Shown piece by piece: positions 45,930 to 54,419 of a stretch of 64,000 nt of DNA. Numbering within the stretch: position 1 is the first letter of the stretch; each line of letters opens with the position of its first letter. The DNA comes from Janthinobacterium agaricidamnosum. Its GTDB lineage: Bacteria > Pseudomonadota > Gammaproteobacteria > Burkholderiales > Burkholderiaceae_D. The notes beneath the pieces were generated by a model. It was not told the DNA's origin and did no database searches. It saw only the letters and a program-made list of their open reading frames with translations. The stretch spans positions 1,302,001-1,366,000 of the forward strand of contig NZ_CP033019.1 in NCBI RefSeq assembly GCF_003667705.1, read 5' to 3'. The translations under genes and the position numbers were made by a program.

Positions 45930-46535
45930 TTATTCTTCCTCTTCGGCTTCTGCCTTCAGCCAGGCTATCCGCCCATTGCCCGCCTCATGCAGATGGGCGA
46001 GCAGGGCGGTGGCCGCCGTTTCAGGCAGGCTGAAGTCGAACAGCACGTCTTCCCCGTGCGCCACGTTCAGCAGGGTGGCGCCGGCGCCATCGAGTTCGCG
46101 GCGCAGCATGCCTTCCATCGCATACGGTACCGTGCAGCGCAGGGTGCGCTGGCGCACGATGGCCGTCTTTTCCGCCTGCAATAATGCTTGCGCCACGCTG
46201 TCCGTGTAGGCGCGCACCAGGCCGCCCGCACCGAGCTTGATGCCGCCAAAATAGCGCACGACGGTGGCCAGCACGCCTTCGAGGTCCTGGTGGCGCAGCA
46301 CGTCGAGCATGGGCCGCCCGGCCGTGCCGCTCGGTTCGCCATCGTCGACGGCCGCCGACTGTCCGCCCGCCAGCAGCGCCCAGCACACGTGGCAGGCGCC
46401 CGGATGCTGCGCCCTCAAGTCATTGACCACCTGCTGCGCGCTGGCGCGGTCCGTCATCGGCTGCACGCAACCGATGAAACGGCTTTTCTTGATGATCAGT
46501 TCGCTGTGGACGGGGGCGGCAATGGTAAACGGCAT
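45930..46535 (-). CDS. yigZ: IMPACT/YigZ family protein
   Basis: A 201-residue protein with the UPF0029/IMPACT N-terminal domain: SELIIKKSRFIGCVQPM, the signature GEPSGTAGRPMLDVL and VVRYFGGIKLGAGGLVRAY, plus a DUF1949-like C-terminal domain. YigZ-type proteins are conserved and linked to translation or metal/thiol peptidase activity; the exact role is unsettled. ATG 46535 gives the family N-terminus. Confidence 0.9.
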   Translation of the reverse strand: MPFTIAAPVHSELIIKKSRFIGCVQPMTDRASAQQVVNDLRAQHPGACHVCWALLAGGQSAAVDDGEPSGTAGRPMLDVLRHQDLEGVLATVVRYFGGIKLGAGGLVRAYTDSVAQALLQAEKTAIVRQRTLRCTVPYAMEGMLRRELDGAGATLLNVAHGEDVLFDFSLPETAATALLAHLHEAGNGRIAWLKAEAEEEE

Positions 46536-46603
46536 GGCGGGTGCGAAGGCGGGCAAAGCAGCATGATAGAGGAAATGCGCGCCGGGGACGAGCCGTTGGC
46601 CGC

Positions 46604-46861
46604 TTACTCCGTTGCGACGGCCACCAGTTCGCGCAGCGCCGCATCGCGCACCTGCAGGATATCGAACAGTCCCAGCGCGTGCAGGGCGGGCAGGGCGTCC
46701 ACAATGTCGCGCTCGGCGATGGCCTTGTCCTCGATGCTGCTGGCGTCGTCCAGCCACAGCCGGGCATTGGCCAGAAAAGCGCCCACCGTGCCTTTGCGCA
46801 CGGTGACGCCATTGAACTGGCCCTGGTTTTGTTGATCGGCTAAGACGTCTTCTGCACGCAT
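46604..46861 (-). CDS. Small conserved protein, possibly DUF7709-like
   Basis: An 85-residue soluble protein. The pattern VRKGTVGAFLANARLW ... DALPALHALGLFDIL recalls a small uncharacterised family (DUF7709 style), recognised by resemblance only. No function can be assigned. It lies upstream of yigZ on the same strand (68 bases) and is divergent from the AraC-type regulator. Confidence 0.65.
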   Translation of the reverse strand: MRAEDVLADQQNQGQFNGVTVRKGTVGAFLANARLWLDDASSIEDKAIAERDIVDALPALHALGLFDILQVRDAALRELVAVATE

Positions 46862-46927
46862 GCTGAACTCCTGAAGGTTGGAAAGACTTCACTGTATGAT
46901 GGCCGGATTGTCTTGCCTGCGTTGTTT

Positions 46928-47728
46928 ATGTCATTCGATACGTCAAATCCGCCAATCTTGCCGCCAGCACCGCCGCTGCGCGCCATGCGCATTGTCCAGC
47001 CGCAGGAAAGGGTGACGGCGGCGCACCGCCATGCCAGCGGCCAGCTGTTCGGCGCCATGCGGGGCTTGCTTTCCGTTGCCGCCGACAGCGGACAGTGGGT
47101 GGTGCCGGCCAGTCACTGTGTGTGGGTGCCGCCCCATCACGTCCACGCGCTGCGTTCGCACGGCCCGTTTGCGGGCTGGAGCGTATATGTGGACGAGGCC
47201 AGCTGCGCCGGCTTGCCCGCCGCGCCGTGCGTGATGCGCGTCTCGGGCTTGCTGCGCGAGGCGGTGAGCCGCGCCAGCACCTGGGGCGAGGGCGCGCTGG
47301 AGGCACTGGATGCGCGGCAGGCCCGGGTGGCGGGCGTGATCCTCGACGAGATCGCCGCCGCGCCGCACGAATCCTTCGGCTTGCCCCTACCCACGGACCC
47401 ACGCCTGCTGCGCGTGGCGCGCGCCGTGCTTGACGACCTGGCCGACGAGCGTGGCGTGGAAGCACTGGCCGCCTGGGCCGGCGTCTCGCCGCGCACCCTC
47501 GCGCGCCGATTCACGATCGAGACGGGCTTTACCCCGTCCGTCTGGCGCCAGCGCGCCCGCATCCTGCGCGCCCTGGAACGATTGGCCGCCGGCCAGCCCG
47601 TCACGACGATTGCGCTGGACCTGGGTTACGACACCGTCAGCGCCTTCATCGCCATGTTCAAGCGGGTGATGGGGGTGACGCCGGGCAGGTATGGGGATGG
47701 CAGTGGATCGGGCAATATCGGTGTTTGA
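46928..47728 (+). CDS. AraC-family transcriptional regulator
   Basis: A 266-residue regulator with an N-terminal cupin-like sensing domain (residues 25-110; HRHASGQLFGAMRGLL, WVVPASHCVWVPPHHVHAL) and a C-terminal double HTH (about 165-260; GVEALAAWAGVSPRTLARRF, IALDLGYDTVSAFIAMFKRV). This design matches regulators of neighbouring exporters, but no obvious target flanks it. ATG 46928 is preferred over TTG 46913. Confidence 0.88.
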   Translation: MSFDTSNPPILPPAPPLRAMRIVQPQERVTAAHRHASGQLFGAMRGLLSVAADSGQWVVPASHCVWVPPHHVHALRSHGPFAGWSVYVDEASCAGLPAAPCVMRVSGLLREAVSRASTWGEGALEALDARQARVAGVILDEIAAAPHESFGLPLPTDPRLLRVARAVLDDLADERGVEALAAWAGVSPRTLARRFTIETGFTPSVWRQRARILRALERLAAGQPVTTIALDLGYDTVSAFIAMFKRVMGVTPGRYGDGSGSGNIGV

Positions 47729-47890
47729 TAAAGCGCAACTTGCTGTTGATAGAGGCGGTCAAGGCTGAAATTGTGTATGAATGGTGGACTTGACCCGGCC
47801 CTTGGTTGGTGTTGGCGGCGAAAACAATATTTGCGCAAGCGCAGTTTTGGATGTTGTTGTCTGATATACACTCTTGATATTACATAAGCT

Positions 47891-50383
47891 ATGTACGGGG
47901 CGCAAATGTTTGATTTCACGACACTCTCAAAGTCTGCTCACGCGGATATTCCCAAAACCTTACAAGAACTATTTGGTCAGTTGGATAGGAAGGCTACCCA
48001 CATCAGTTTGCGATTGGCGCAGGCCGCTGCAATGTCCGCGATTGACGCTCAAATTGACCATCACGACGTGGTTGTTAAGCTCAGTACCGGCTCCGGGAAA
48101 ACAGTGGTTGGACTGGTCTACGCTGAAATGATGCGGCGTAGATACAAGGGCGACCCAGTAGTTTATCTCTGTCCAACGACCCAGCTTGTAGATCAGGTCG
48201 TCCAAACTGGCCAAGCGATCGGAGTGAATGTCGCTACGTTTCCAGCCAAGGGTGCACCCTACGAGGCATTCGCTGGCGATATGATATTGGCATGTACTTA
48301 CGACAGACTCTTCAACTCTAGGTCAACCTTTGAGAACAACTCAATTCGTCCAGCAGCGTTCGTTTTAGATGACGTTCATGCAGGTATTGAACGAGTGCGC
48401 CAGTGTTATACGGCGAAGTTGCCCGCTCAATGTTTTGTCCAACTTCGTGAGCTGCTGAAGCCGCTTTGCGAGAATACTGATCCTGCTACTTGGCGAGGAA
48501 TCGATGCGGGAGCTTTTGATTCGCGTTACGAGGTGCCTTACTGGGTATGGACAGCGGTCCAAAAATCGGTCATGGATTTGCTTGAACCACATAAGGAAGA
48601 AGAAGACCTTTTGTTCCGCTGGGATAACATCAATCGGTATGCCGAATTGGCAAGAGTTTGTATTTCGGGGACCGGTGCGGAGATTTCGTTGCCCCTCCCA
48701 GCAGTGGAGGAAAACGCAGCCTACAGCATGGCGAAGCACCGATTGTTTATGTCTGCGAGTATAAAAGATGGATCGTCGTTGATCTCAGACTTGGGCTGTG
48801 ATGTGGCTGCCTTTTCGAGATTAATCGAACCACTGGAGGATGCAGGGGCAGGTGAGCGCATGATTCTACCGACTTCGTTGATTAGCAACGGAGTTACCAA
48901 GCAAGAGATCGCGAACATGTGCTCGGGACTCGCTAAATATACGAACGTTGTGGTGTTAACCAATTCCACCGCACATTCGAAAGTATGGGAAGAGTCTGGG
49001 GCGACACTTTCACAGGGGAAGCAGGTAGACGCTGCAATCGAAACGTTGCGAACAAGCACCAAGAACTATGCGGTCTTTGCACAGCGATTTGATGGCGTTG
49101 ACCTTCCTGATGATGCCTGCCGAATTTTGGTTATTGATGGAATTCCCGGTGGGGATCGTCTTTGTGATCAGATTGACTCCAGTCGGCAGAAAGATTCACC
49201 AGAGTACGATGTCCGCGCTGTGAATCGGTTTGAGCAGGCATTAGGGCGGCCCGTTCGATCGAGCGCAGACTATGCGGCTGTACTTTTAGTTGGAACCGAT
49301 ATAGCTTCATTTATTGGCAAAAAATCGGTTCGAAACTTGCTGGAGGGGAGAACTCGGGTGCAAGTTGACCTGGGGAAGGAACTGTCGAAAATGGGGCCAG
49401 GAAAATCCATTTCGGAAGTGATCTGGGGAATGGTTGCGGGTCTACTTAGTCGCAACGAGGGTTGGAAAGATGCTCACCGGGCGCGGGTAAAGGAAGCACC
49501 GTTGACAACGAGGTTAAGTGCAGAGCTTACTACTCATGAGAAGGTCGCTATCGCGAACCGGGAAGCATGGAAGTACGCGAAATCAAGGAATTTCCAGGCT
49601 GCGGTGTCAGTCTTGCGGGAGGCTGCCAACGACAGAACGCTGCATCCAATTCAGAAGGCAGAAATCCTGTATCGCGTTGCTACTTATTTGCATCAATTTG
49701 AGCCTGGTGCGGCAGTTGATGCCTATCGTGCAGTGTTTGATATGAACTCGAACTTCCCGAGGCCGGAAAAGGTGGCTGATAGAAAATTCACCAAAATGAG
49801 TGATCAAGCTGTAGCCGTATGCGCGTATTTCAGCGAATTCGTCTCCGCTAATGCCGCGATAGCACGACTAGATGAAATTCGCGGCAAGCTGAGTTTTTCA
49901 TTGCCCGCAGATGTGGTTGAGCAAGGTTTATATGAGCTTGGTGTAGCGCTAGGATCTGCATCTAGTCGCCCCGAGAAACAAACTGGACGTGGGCCAGATG
50001 CGCTTTGGATTTTCGATGACATTGCCTATTGCATTGAGGCAAAGAGCGAGAAGGCTGCCCCTGTTCACAAAAGCGATGCAGGACAGCTTTATCTCAGCCT
50101 TGAGTGGTGTCATCAGTATGTTGAGCTGGATAAGAACTCCGTTCATCCAGTTTTTGTCACAAATGTGCTGGCGGTTGATCGAGTTGAGGATATTTCTTAC
50201 GGTCCGCTTGTTCAGGATGAAGCTACTACGCTCTTATTGGTGGAAAAGCTTAGGCAGCTAGTACTCGGGCTTTCCTTCGATGGCCCCCTATTCACGGAAC
50301 CAGCACTGGTAGCTATGCGTTTAGCGGAGCTTGGGCTTCGTGGGCGGCAATTGTTGCCTACATTGCGGAAGCTGAAGCCCTGA
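47891..50383 (+). CDS. SF2 helicase fused to a PD-(D/E)xK-type nuclease domain
   Basis: An 830-residue protein, clearly AT-richer than its neighbours. The N-terminal half is a superfamily 2 helicase: Walker A STGSGKT (residues 65-71), motif Ia VYLCPTTQLVDQV, DEAD-type box VLDDVHAG (DDVH at 160-163), a motif III-like FMSAS and a motif VI-like EQALGRPVR. The layout resembles DinG/XPD-like or defence-island helicases. The C-terminal part has GPDALW (Asp703) and IEAKSEK (Glu716, Lys718), fitting a restriction-endonuclease-like D...ExK site. The start may be ATG 47891 or 47906; neither has a good ribosome-binding site. It stands alone beside tRNA-Lys genes, so a transferred antiviral or DNA-processing role is inferred. 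Confidence 0.8.
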   Translation: MYGAQMFDFTTLSKSAHADIPKTLQELFGQLDRKATHISLRLAQAAAMSAIDAQIDHHDVVVKLSTGSGKTVVGLVYAEMMRRRYKGDPVVYLCPTTQLVDQVVQTGQAIGVNVATFPAKGAPYEAFAGDMILACTYDRLFNSRSTFENNSIRPAAFVLDDVHAGIERVRQCYTAKLPAQCFVQLRELLKPLCENTDPATWRGIDAGAFDSRYEVPYWVWTAVQKSVMDLLEPHKEEEDLLFRWDNINRYAELARVCISGTGAEISLPLPAVEENAAYSMAKHRLFMSASIKDGSSLISDLGCDVAAFSRLIEPLEDAGAGERMILPTSLISNGVTKQEIANMCSGLAKYTNVVVLTNSTAHSKVWEESGATLSQGKQVDAAIETLRTSTKNYAVFAQRFDGVDLPDDACRILVIDGIPGGDRLCDQIDSSRQKDSPEYDVRAVNRFEQALGRPVRSSADYAAVLLVGTDIASFIGKKSVRNLLEGRTRVQVDLGKELSKMGPGKSISEVIWGMVAGLLSRNEGWKDAHRARVKEAPLTTRLSAELTTHEKVAIANREAWKYAKSRNFQAAVSVLREAANDRTLHPIQKAEILYRVATYLHQFEPGAAVDAYRAVFDMNSNFPRPEKVADRKFTKMSDQAVAVCAYFSEFVSANAAIARLDEIRGKLSFSLPADVVEQGLYELGVALGSASSRPEKQTGRGPDALWIFDDIAYCIEAKSEKAAPVHKSDAGQLYLSLEWCHQYVELDKNSVHPVFVTNVLAVDRVEDISYGPLVQDEATTLLLVEKLRQLVLGLSFDGPLFTEPALVAMRLAELGLRGRQLLPTLRKLKP

Positions 50384-50481
50384 TCGGGAAGAATTTTTGC
50401 CCCCTACGTTTTTCATGGCCTAGATTTTCGTTATCTAGGCAACCCTCCGAATCTTTACCGCGACCAGAGCACGGCCAGAAA

Positions 50482-50514
50482 CAAAAAAGCCCACGAACCG
50501 AAATTCGTGGGCTT
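50482..50514 (-). terminator. Intrinsic terminator of tRNA-Lys pair A
   Basis: Read on the minus strand, AAGCCCACGAA and TTCGTGGGCTT form an 11-bp stem around six bases, followed by a T-run. It lies 13 bases beyond the 3' end of the tRNA at 50527. The same stem could stop helicase transcripts from the other strand, though the T-run is poorer that way. Confidence 0.9.
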
Positions 50515-50526
50515 CTCTGAAGTATT

Positions 50527-50602
50527 TGGTAGGCCGTGCGGGATTCGAACCTGCGACCAACGGATTAAAAGTCCGCTGCTCTACCAGCTGAGCTAACGAC
50601 CC
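50527..50602 (-). tRNA. tRNA-Lys (UUU), pair A, second copy
   Basis: A 76-base cloverleaf starting GGGTCGTTAGCTCAG, with anticodon loop CTTTTAA (anticodon UUU), T-loop GGTTCGAATCC and an encoded CCA end. The acceptor stem closes with a G-U pair. Identical to the copies at 50681, 57185 and 57350. Its 3' end faces the helicase-nuclease gene, the usual side for integrated DNA. Confidence 0.98.
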
Positions 50603-50680
50603 AAAAACTTTTTACTACTACTGCGGTAACACTGTGCGGTGCGTGCTTGCCATGGTGGCATGCAAACGACTGCAAATTCT

Positions 50681-50756
50681 TGGTAGGCCGTGCGGGATTC
50701 GAACCTGCGACCAACGGATTAAAAGTCCGCTGCTCTACCAGCTGAGCTAACGACCC
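50681..50756 (-). tRNA. tRNA-Lys (UUU), pair A, first copy
   Basis: Same 76-base sequence as its partner 78 bases downstream, with the CCA end encoded. It is the first gene of a two-tRNA transcript running from the promoter at 50767-50795 to the terminator at 50482-50514. Confidence 0.98.
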
Positions 50757-50766
50757 AAGGGCGGCT

Positions 50767-50795
50767 ATTATGACGGCCAACGGCGGTTTTGGGAA
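50767..50795 (-). promoter_or_regulatory. Sigma-70-like promoter of tRNA-Lys pair A
   Basis: On the minus strand, TTCCCA (-35) and CATAAT (-10) are separated by 17 bases, ending 11 bases before the tRNA. The -35 is weak compared with the perfect promoter of pair B. Confidence 0.6.
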
Positions 50796-50843
50796 GGGCC
50801 GGGGTGGAAAAAAGCCTTGCGTGGCCCACATGCTCGGTCTAAT

Positions 50844-50864
50844 ATAGGTAGATAGCCTACCTAT
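50844..50864. promoter_or_regulatory. MarR-type operator palindrome
   Basis: ATAGGTAG (50844-50851) and CTACCTAT (50857-50864) are perfect inverted arms around five bases, starting 33 bases and ending 13 bases before the marR-like ATG. The placement fits autorepression by the encoded regulator. Confidence 0.75.
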
Positions 50865-50876
50865 TTAACTCATTCC

Positions 50877-51335
50877 ATGCTTATTACCGAAGACCTTCCC
50901 ATCCCCGAACGCGCGCTGGCGCTGTCCGATGACTTGCGCGTGGCGTTCAAGCGCCTGTTGCGCTCCATGCAGCGCGAAGGGGGCGAGCTGGATGCCCATG
51001 TGTCGATGATGCAGTACATGCTGCTGGCCCTGATCCACGAGCAGCCGGGCATCGGCGTGGCCGCGCTGGCGCGGCTGCAGAACGTGCGCGGGCCCACCGT
51101 CAGCGCCCAGGTCAAGTCGCTCGAAGAGGCGGGGCTGGTCGAGCGCAGCGCGCCCGATCCGCAGGACCGCCGGCGTTCGGGCCTGCACGTGTCCGCGCAA
51201 GGCTTGACCATGCTCGAGGCCCTGCGCGCGCGGCGTCGCGATGCGCTGGCGCGGCGCATCGCCCGCTTGTCGCCGCAGCAGGTCGATGCACTGGAAGCCG
51301 CCATGCAGCCCTTGCTTGAGATCGGACAAGCATGA
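50877..51335 (+). CDS. MarR-family transcriptional regulator
   Basis: A 152-residue winged-HTH regulator. The recognition region is VAALARLQNVRGPTVSAQVK (about residues 60-79) and the wing DPQDRRRSGLHVSAQG, typical of MarR. Its stop overlaps the start of the MFS exporter (ATGA), so it most likely represses this two-gene drug-export operon through the palindrome at 50844-50864. Confidence 0.92.
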   Translation: MLITEDLPIPERALALSDDLRVAFKRLLRSMQREGGELDAHVSMMQYMLLALIHEQPGIGVAALARLQNVRGPTVSAQVKSLEEAGLVERSAPDPQDRRRSGLHVSAQGLTMLEALRARRRDALARRIARLSPQQVDALEAAMQPLLEIGQA

Positions 51336-52825
51336 GCCGCCACGATCAAGCCTCCGATGCTGTAAAACCCGTCACCGAGCGCGAAGTGCGCGCCATCTAC
51401 CTGGGGCTGATGGCCGTGCTGGGCCTGGGCGCGCTGGACCAGAGCATCGTCGCCACGGCCTTGCCGCGCATCGTCGACGACCTGGGCGGCATGGCGCATC
51501 TGTCGTGGGTGGTGACGGCGTATGTGCTGGCGTCGACGGCCACCATGCCCCTGTACGGCAAGCTGGCCGACCAGTACGGCCGCCGCCCCATGATCTTCAC
51601 GGCGCTGCTGACCTTTTTGCTCGGCTCCGTGCTGTGCGGGCTGGCGCAGAACATGACGGAGCTGATCATTTTCCGCGCCATCCAGGGCCTCGGCGCGGGC
51701 GGCTTCATGCCGCTGGCGCAAATCATCATCGGCGACATCGTGCCGCCGGCCGAGCGGGGCAAGCGGCAGGGCATGGTGCCCGTCGTGTTTGCCGTCACCA
51801 GCGTGCTGGGTCCCGTGCTGGGCGGCGTCATCACGGATGCCCTGTCGTGGCACTGGATTTTCTATGTGAACCTGCCCATCGGCGCGGCCGCCTTTGTCAT
51901 CATCGCGCGCGCCATGCGCAAGCCGGCGCGCATGCATGCGCACCAGATCGATTACCTGGGTTCCGCTTTGCTGACGGGCGCCATCACGGCGGCCCTGCTG
52001 GTGCTGGCGCTGGGCGGCACGGAGTGGCCATGGGACTCTCTCGCCATCAAGGTGTGCGGCGGCATTGCTGTGTTGCTGGGCGCCTGGCTGGCCGTCCACG
52101 TGGGCAGGGTGGACGAACCCGTGCTGCCGCCCGACCTGTTCGAGAACCGCACCTTCAATATCGCCAGCCTGGTGATGGCCATGACTTTCATGGGGCTGAT
52201 GGGCGCCAGCGTCTTCTTCCCCCTGTTCTTCCAGCTGGTGATGGGCACGAGTCCCGCCGAATCGGGCGTGATGACGGTGGCGATGATGGTGGGGCTGGTG
52301 GCGTCGTCGATGTTCAATGGCCGCGTGCTGTCGCGCTCGGGCAAGTACAAGATGGTGCAGGTGGCGGGGCTGGCCGTGGCGCTGCTGGCGTTTGCCGTGC
52401 TGGCCTGGGCCATGGAAACGTCGCGCGGTTACTGGGTCATCGAACCGGCCATCTTTCTGCTCGGCACGGGATTAGGATTGGTGATGCCGAACATGACGAT
52501 CGCCGTGCAAAATGCCTTGCCCCTGGCGCGCCGCGGCGTGGGCACGGCCATGCTGGCCTTTTTCCGTTCGCTGGGCGGCTTGCTCGGCGTGACGGCGTCC
52601 GGCGCCATCCTCGCGCACCAGCTGCACAAGCATGGCGTGGAAGCCGTGTCGGCGCTGGGCGCGCAGGCGGCGGTGCAGACGGTCGAGGTGTACCGCCATG
52701 CGATCGCCAGCGTGTTTGGCGCCGGCGCCGTGCTGCTGCTGGTGGGACTGGTCTTCCTGCTGTTCCTGCCGGAACTGCCCCTGGAGGGGCATCCGGCAAC
52801 GTTAAAGCCCAAGACCGATCAGTAG
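51332..52825 (+). CDS. DHA2-family MFS multidrug transporter
   Basis: A 497-residue antiporter, 14-helix type by length. It shows LGLGALDQSIVATALPRIV in helix 1, LADQYGRRPMIF between helices 2 and 3, and motif C-like VFAVTSVLGPVLGGVITD. It is translationally coupled to the MarR regulator. Substrate unknown. It converges with the oxidoreductase gene, overlapping it by 7 bases. Confidence 0.92.
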   Translation: MSRHDQASDAVKPVTEREVRAIYLGLMAVLGLGALDQSIVATALPRIVDDLGGMAHLSWVVTAYVLASTATMPLYGKLADQYGRRPMIFTALLTFLLGSVLCGLAQNMTELIIFRAIQGLGAGGFMPLAQIIIGDIVPPAERGKRQGMVPVVFAVTSVLGPVLGGVITDALSWHWIFYVNLPIGAAAFVIIARAMRKPARMHAHQIDYLGSALLTGAITAALLVLALGGTEWPWDSLAIKVCGGIAVLLGAWLAVHVGRVDEPVLPPDLFENRTFNIASLVMAMTFMGLMGASVFFPLFFQLVMGTSPAESGVMTVAMMVGLVASSMFNGRVLSRSGKYKMVQVAGLAVALLAFAVLAWAMETSRGYWVIEPAIFLLGTGLGLVMPNMTIAVQNALPLARRGVGTAMLAFFRSLGGLLGVTASGAILAHQLHKHGVEAVSALGAQAAVQTVEVYRHAIASVFGAGAVLLLVGLVFLLFLPELPLEGHPATLKPKTDQ

Positions 52826-53907
52826 CGCTCGAGCCAGTGCGCGTACGGTGCCGGCAAGGTCCACGAGGCGCGTTCCACGCCGAGTTCTTTGGCGGCAAAG
52901 TATGCCCAGTGCGGATTGGCCAGGTGCGCCTTGCCGACCATCACCACGTCCAGCTGTTCTTCCTTGACGACGCGCTCGGCGATGGCCGGCGTGCCGAAGC
53001 CCCAGGCGGACGAGACAGGTACGCCCGCCTCCGTGCGCACGCGCTCGGCAATCGGTCCCATGAAGGCCGGGCCCCACGGAATCGACACGTCGGGAATGGT
53101 AAAGCCCATGCTGACGCTGATCATGTCCATGCCCGCATCCTTGAACTGGCGCACGAGGCCGATTGATTCGAGCAGGGTTTGCTCGTCGCGGCCGTCGAAT
53201 TCCAGCACGCCGAAACGGATGGTCAGCGGCAGGTGCTCGGGCCACACTTCACGCACGGCTTTCAAGGTTTCCAGCAGGAAGCGGCTGCGGTTTTCCACGC
53301 TGCCGCCATAGATGTCGTCGCGCTGGTTCGAATGGGCGGAAAAGAAGCTTTGTGCCAGGTAGCCGTGGGCGAAGTGCAGTTCCAGCCATTCGAAGCCCAC
53401 TTCGCGGGCGCGGATGGCCGCGTCGACGAAGTTCTGTTTCACGCGGGCGATATCGTCGAGGTCCATGGCGCGCGGCACCTTGCCCAGGCCGCCGCCGAAG
53501 GCGATGGCGGACGGGGCGATGGTTTGCCAGCCGCGCGCGTCGCCTTCAGCAATGTGGTCGTCGCCTTCCCATGGGCGGTTGGCGCTGGCCTTGCGGCCCG
53601 CGTGGGCGATCTGGATGCCGGGCACGGAGCCGGCCGCCTTGATGGCTTTCACGACGGGCACGAAGGCTTGCGCCAGGTCATCGTTCCAGATGCCCGTGCA
53701 GCCGGGCGTGATGCGGCCTTCGGGCGCCACGGCCGTCGCTTCGACGATCACCAGCCCGGCGCCGCCACGGGCCATGCCCGCGTAATGCGACAGATGCCAG
53801 TCGTTGGCCTGGCCATCGACGGCCATGTACTGGCACATGGGCGGCACGGCGATGCGGTTGCGCAAGGTGACGTTTTTGAGGGTGTAGGGCTGGAAGAGGG
53901 CGGACAT
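52819..53907 (-). CDS. Old yellow enzyme-type NADH:flavin oxidoreductase (YqjM/NamA-like)
   Basis: A 362-residue FMN-dependent TIM-barrel ene-reductase. It has the YqjM-class cysteine in VPPMCQYMA (residues 22-30), the substrate-binding HFAHGYLAQSFFS, IQIAHAGRKA and the FMN phosphate site region VVMVGKAHLANPH. Such enzymes reduce activated C=C bonds or detoxify electrophiles. It is divergent from an ArsR-type regulator 94 bases away, which may control it. Confidence 0.92.
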   Translation of the reverse strand: MSALFQPYTLKNVTLRNRIAVPPMCQYMAVDGQANDWHLSHYAGMARGGAGLVIVEATAVAPEGRITPGCTGIWNDDLAQAFVPVVKAIKAAGSVPGIQIAHAGRKASANRPWEGDDHIAEGDARGWQTIAPSAIAFGGGLGKVPRAMDLDDIARVKQNFVDAAIRAREVGFEWLELHFAHGYLAQSFFSAHSNQRDDIYGGSVENRSRFLLETLKAVREVWPEHLPLTIRFGVLEFDGRDEQTLLESIGLVRQFKDAGMDMISVSMGFTIPDVSIPWGPAFMGPIAERVRTEAGVPVSSAWGFGTPAIAERVVKEEQLDVVMVGKAHLANPHWAYFAAKELGVERASWTLPAPYAHWLERY

Positions 53908-54001
53908 GGTGGCCTTTGTGTTTGTTAGTAGGAAAATGGGGAGATGCTGATTCGGTAGTTCGTAAATATTCGAAGAATGGAATTAGTATAGCGCATGCTG
54001 T

Positions 54002-54331
54002 ATGATTCTGCACATGCGTCCACACAAACATCCTCCCGCCAGCGAATTCGTCCTCGAGCGCGTGCTCTACGCCTTGAGCGATTCGATCCGCCTCGACATC
54101 GTGCGCCACCTGGCCAGAGTCGACGCGGCCGCTTGCGGCGACCTCGACGGCGGGCGGCCGAAATCGACCGTCTCTCACCATTTCAAGGTCTTGCGCGAAG
54201 CGGGCCTCGTCTACACGGAAAACGCGGGCACGACGCACATGAATACGCTGCGCCGCGCCGATATCGACAGCCGTTTCCCCGGCTTGCTCGACGCCATCCT
54301 CGCGCAGCAGCCGCAAGCGAATCAGCCCTGA
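54002..54331 (+). CDS. ArsR-family winged-helix regulator
   Basis: A 109-residue (or 105 from ATG 54014) HTH protein: ALSDSIRLDIVRHLA, then GRPKSTVSHHFKVLREAGLV as the recognition region. No CxC metal site is visible, so it probably senses something other than arsenic-type metals. No ribosome-binding site is evident; the transcript may be nearly leaderless. Divergent from the ene-reductase, its likely target. Confidence 0.87.
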   Translation: MILHMRPHKHPPASEFVLERVLYALSDSIRLDIVRHLARVDAAACGDLDGGRPKSTVSHHFKVLREAGLVYTENAGTTHMNTLRRADIDSRFPGLLDAILAQQPQANQP

Positions 54332-54419
54332 GTCAGTCCTGAATCTGCCGTAGAATGCCTGCAAGATTGCCGAATTTGCAGCATGGGCGGGCAGTCCTGA
54401 CCTGAAGGGCTGACGACGC

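Noticed and set aside
47729..47890. Possible attachment-site duplicate of the tRNA-Lys 3' end on the far side of the helicase gene
   Set aside because: I looked for the tRNA 3' sequence (ATTCGAACCTGCGAC on the plus strand) here and found none, and there is no integrase gene. Island integration at the tRNA is therefore not shown.
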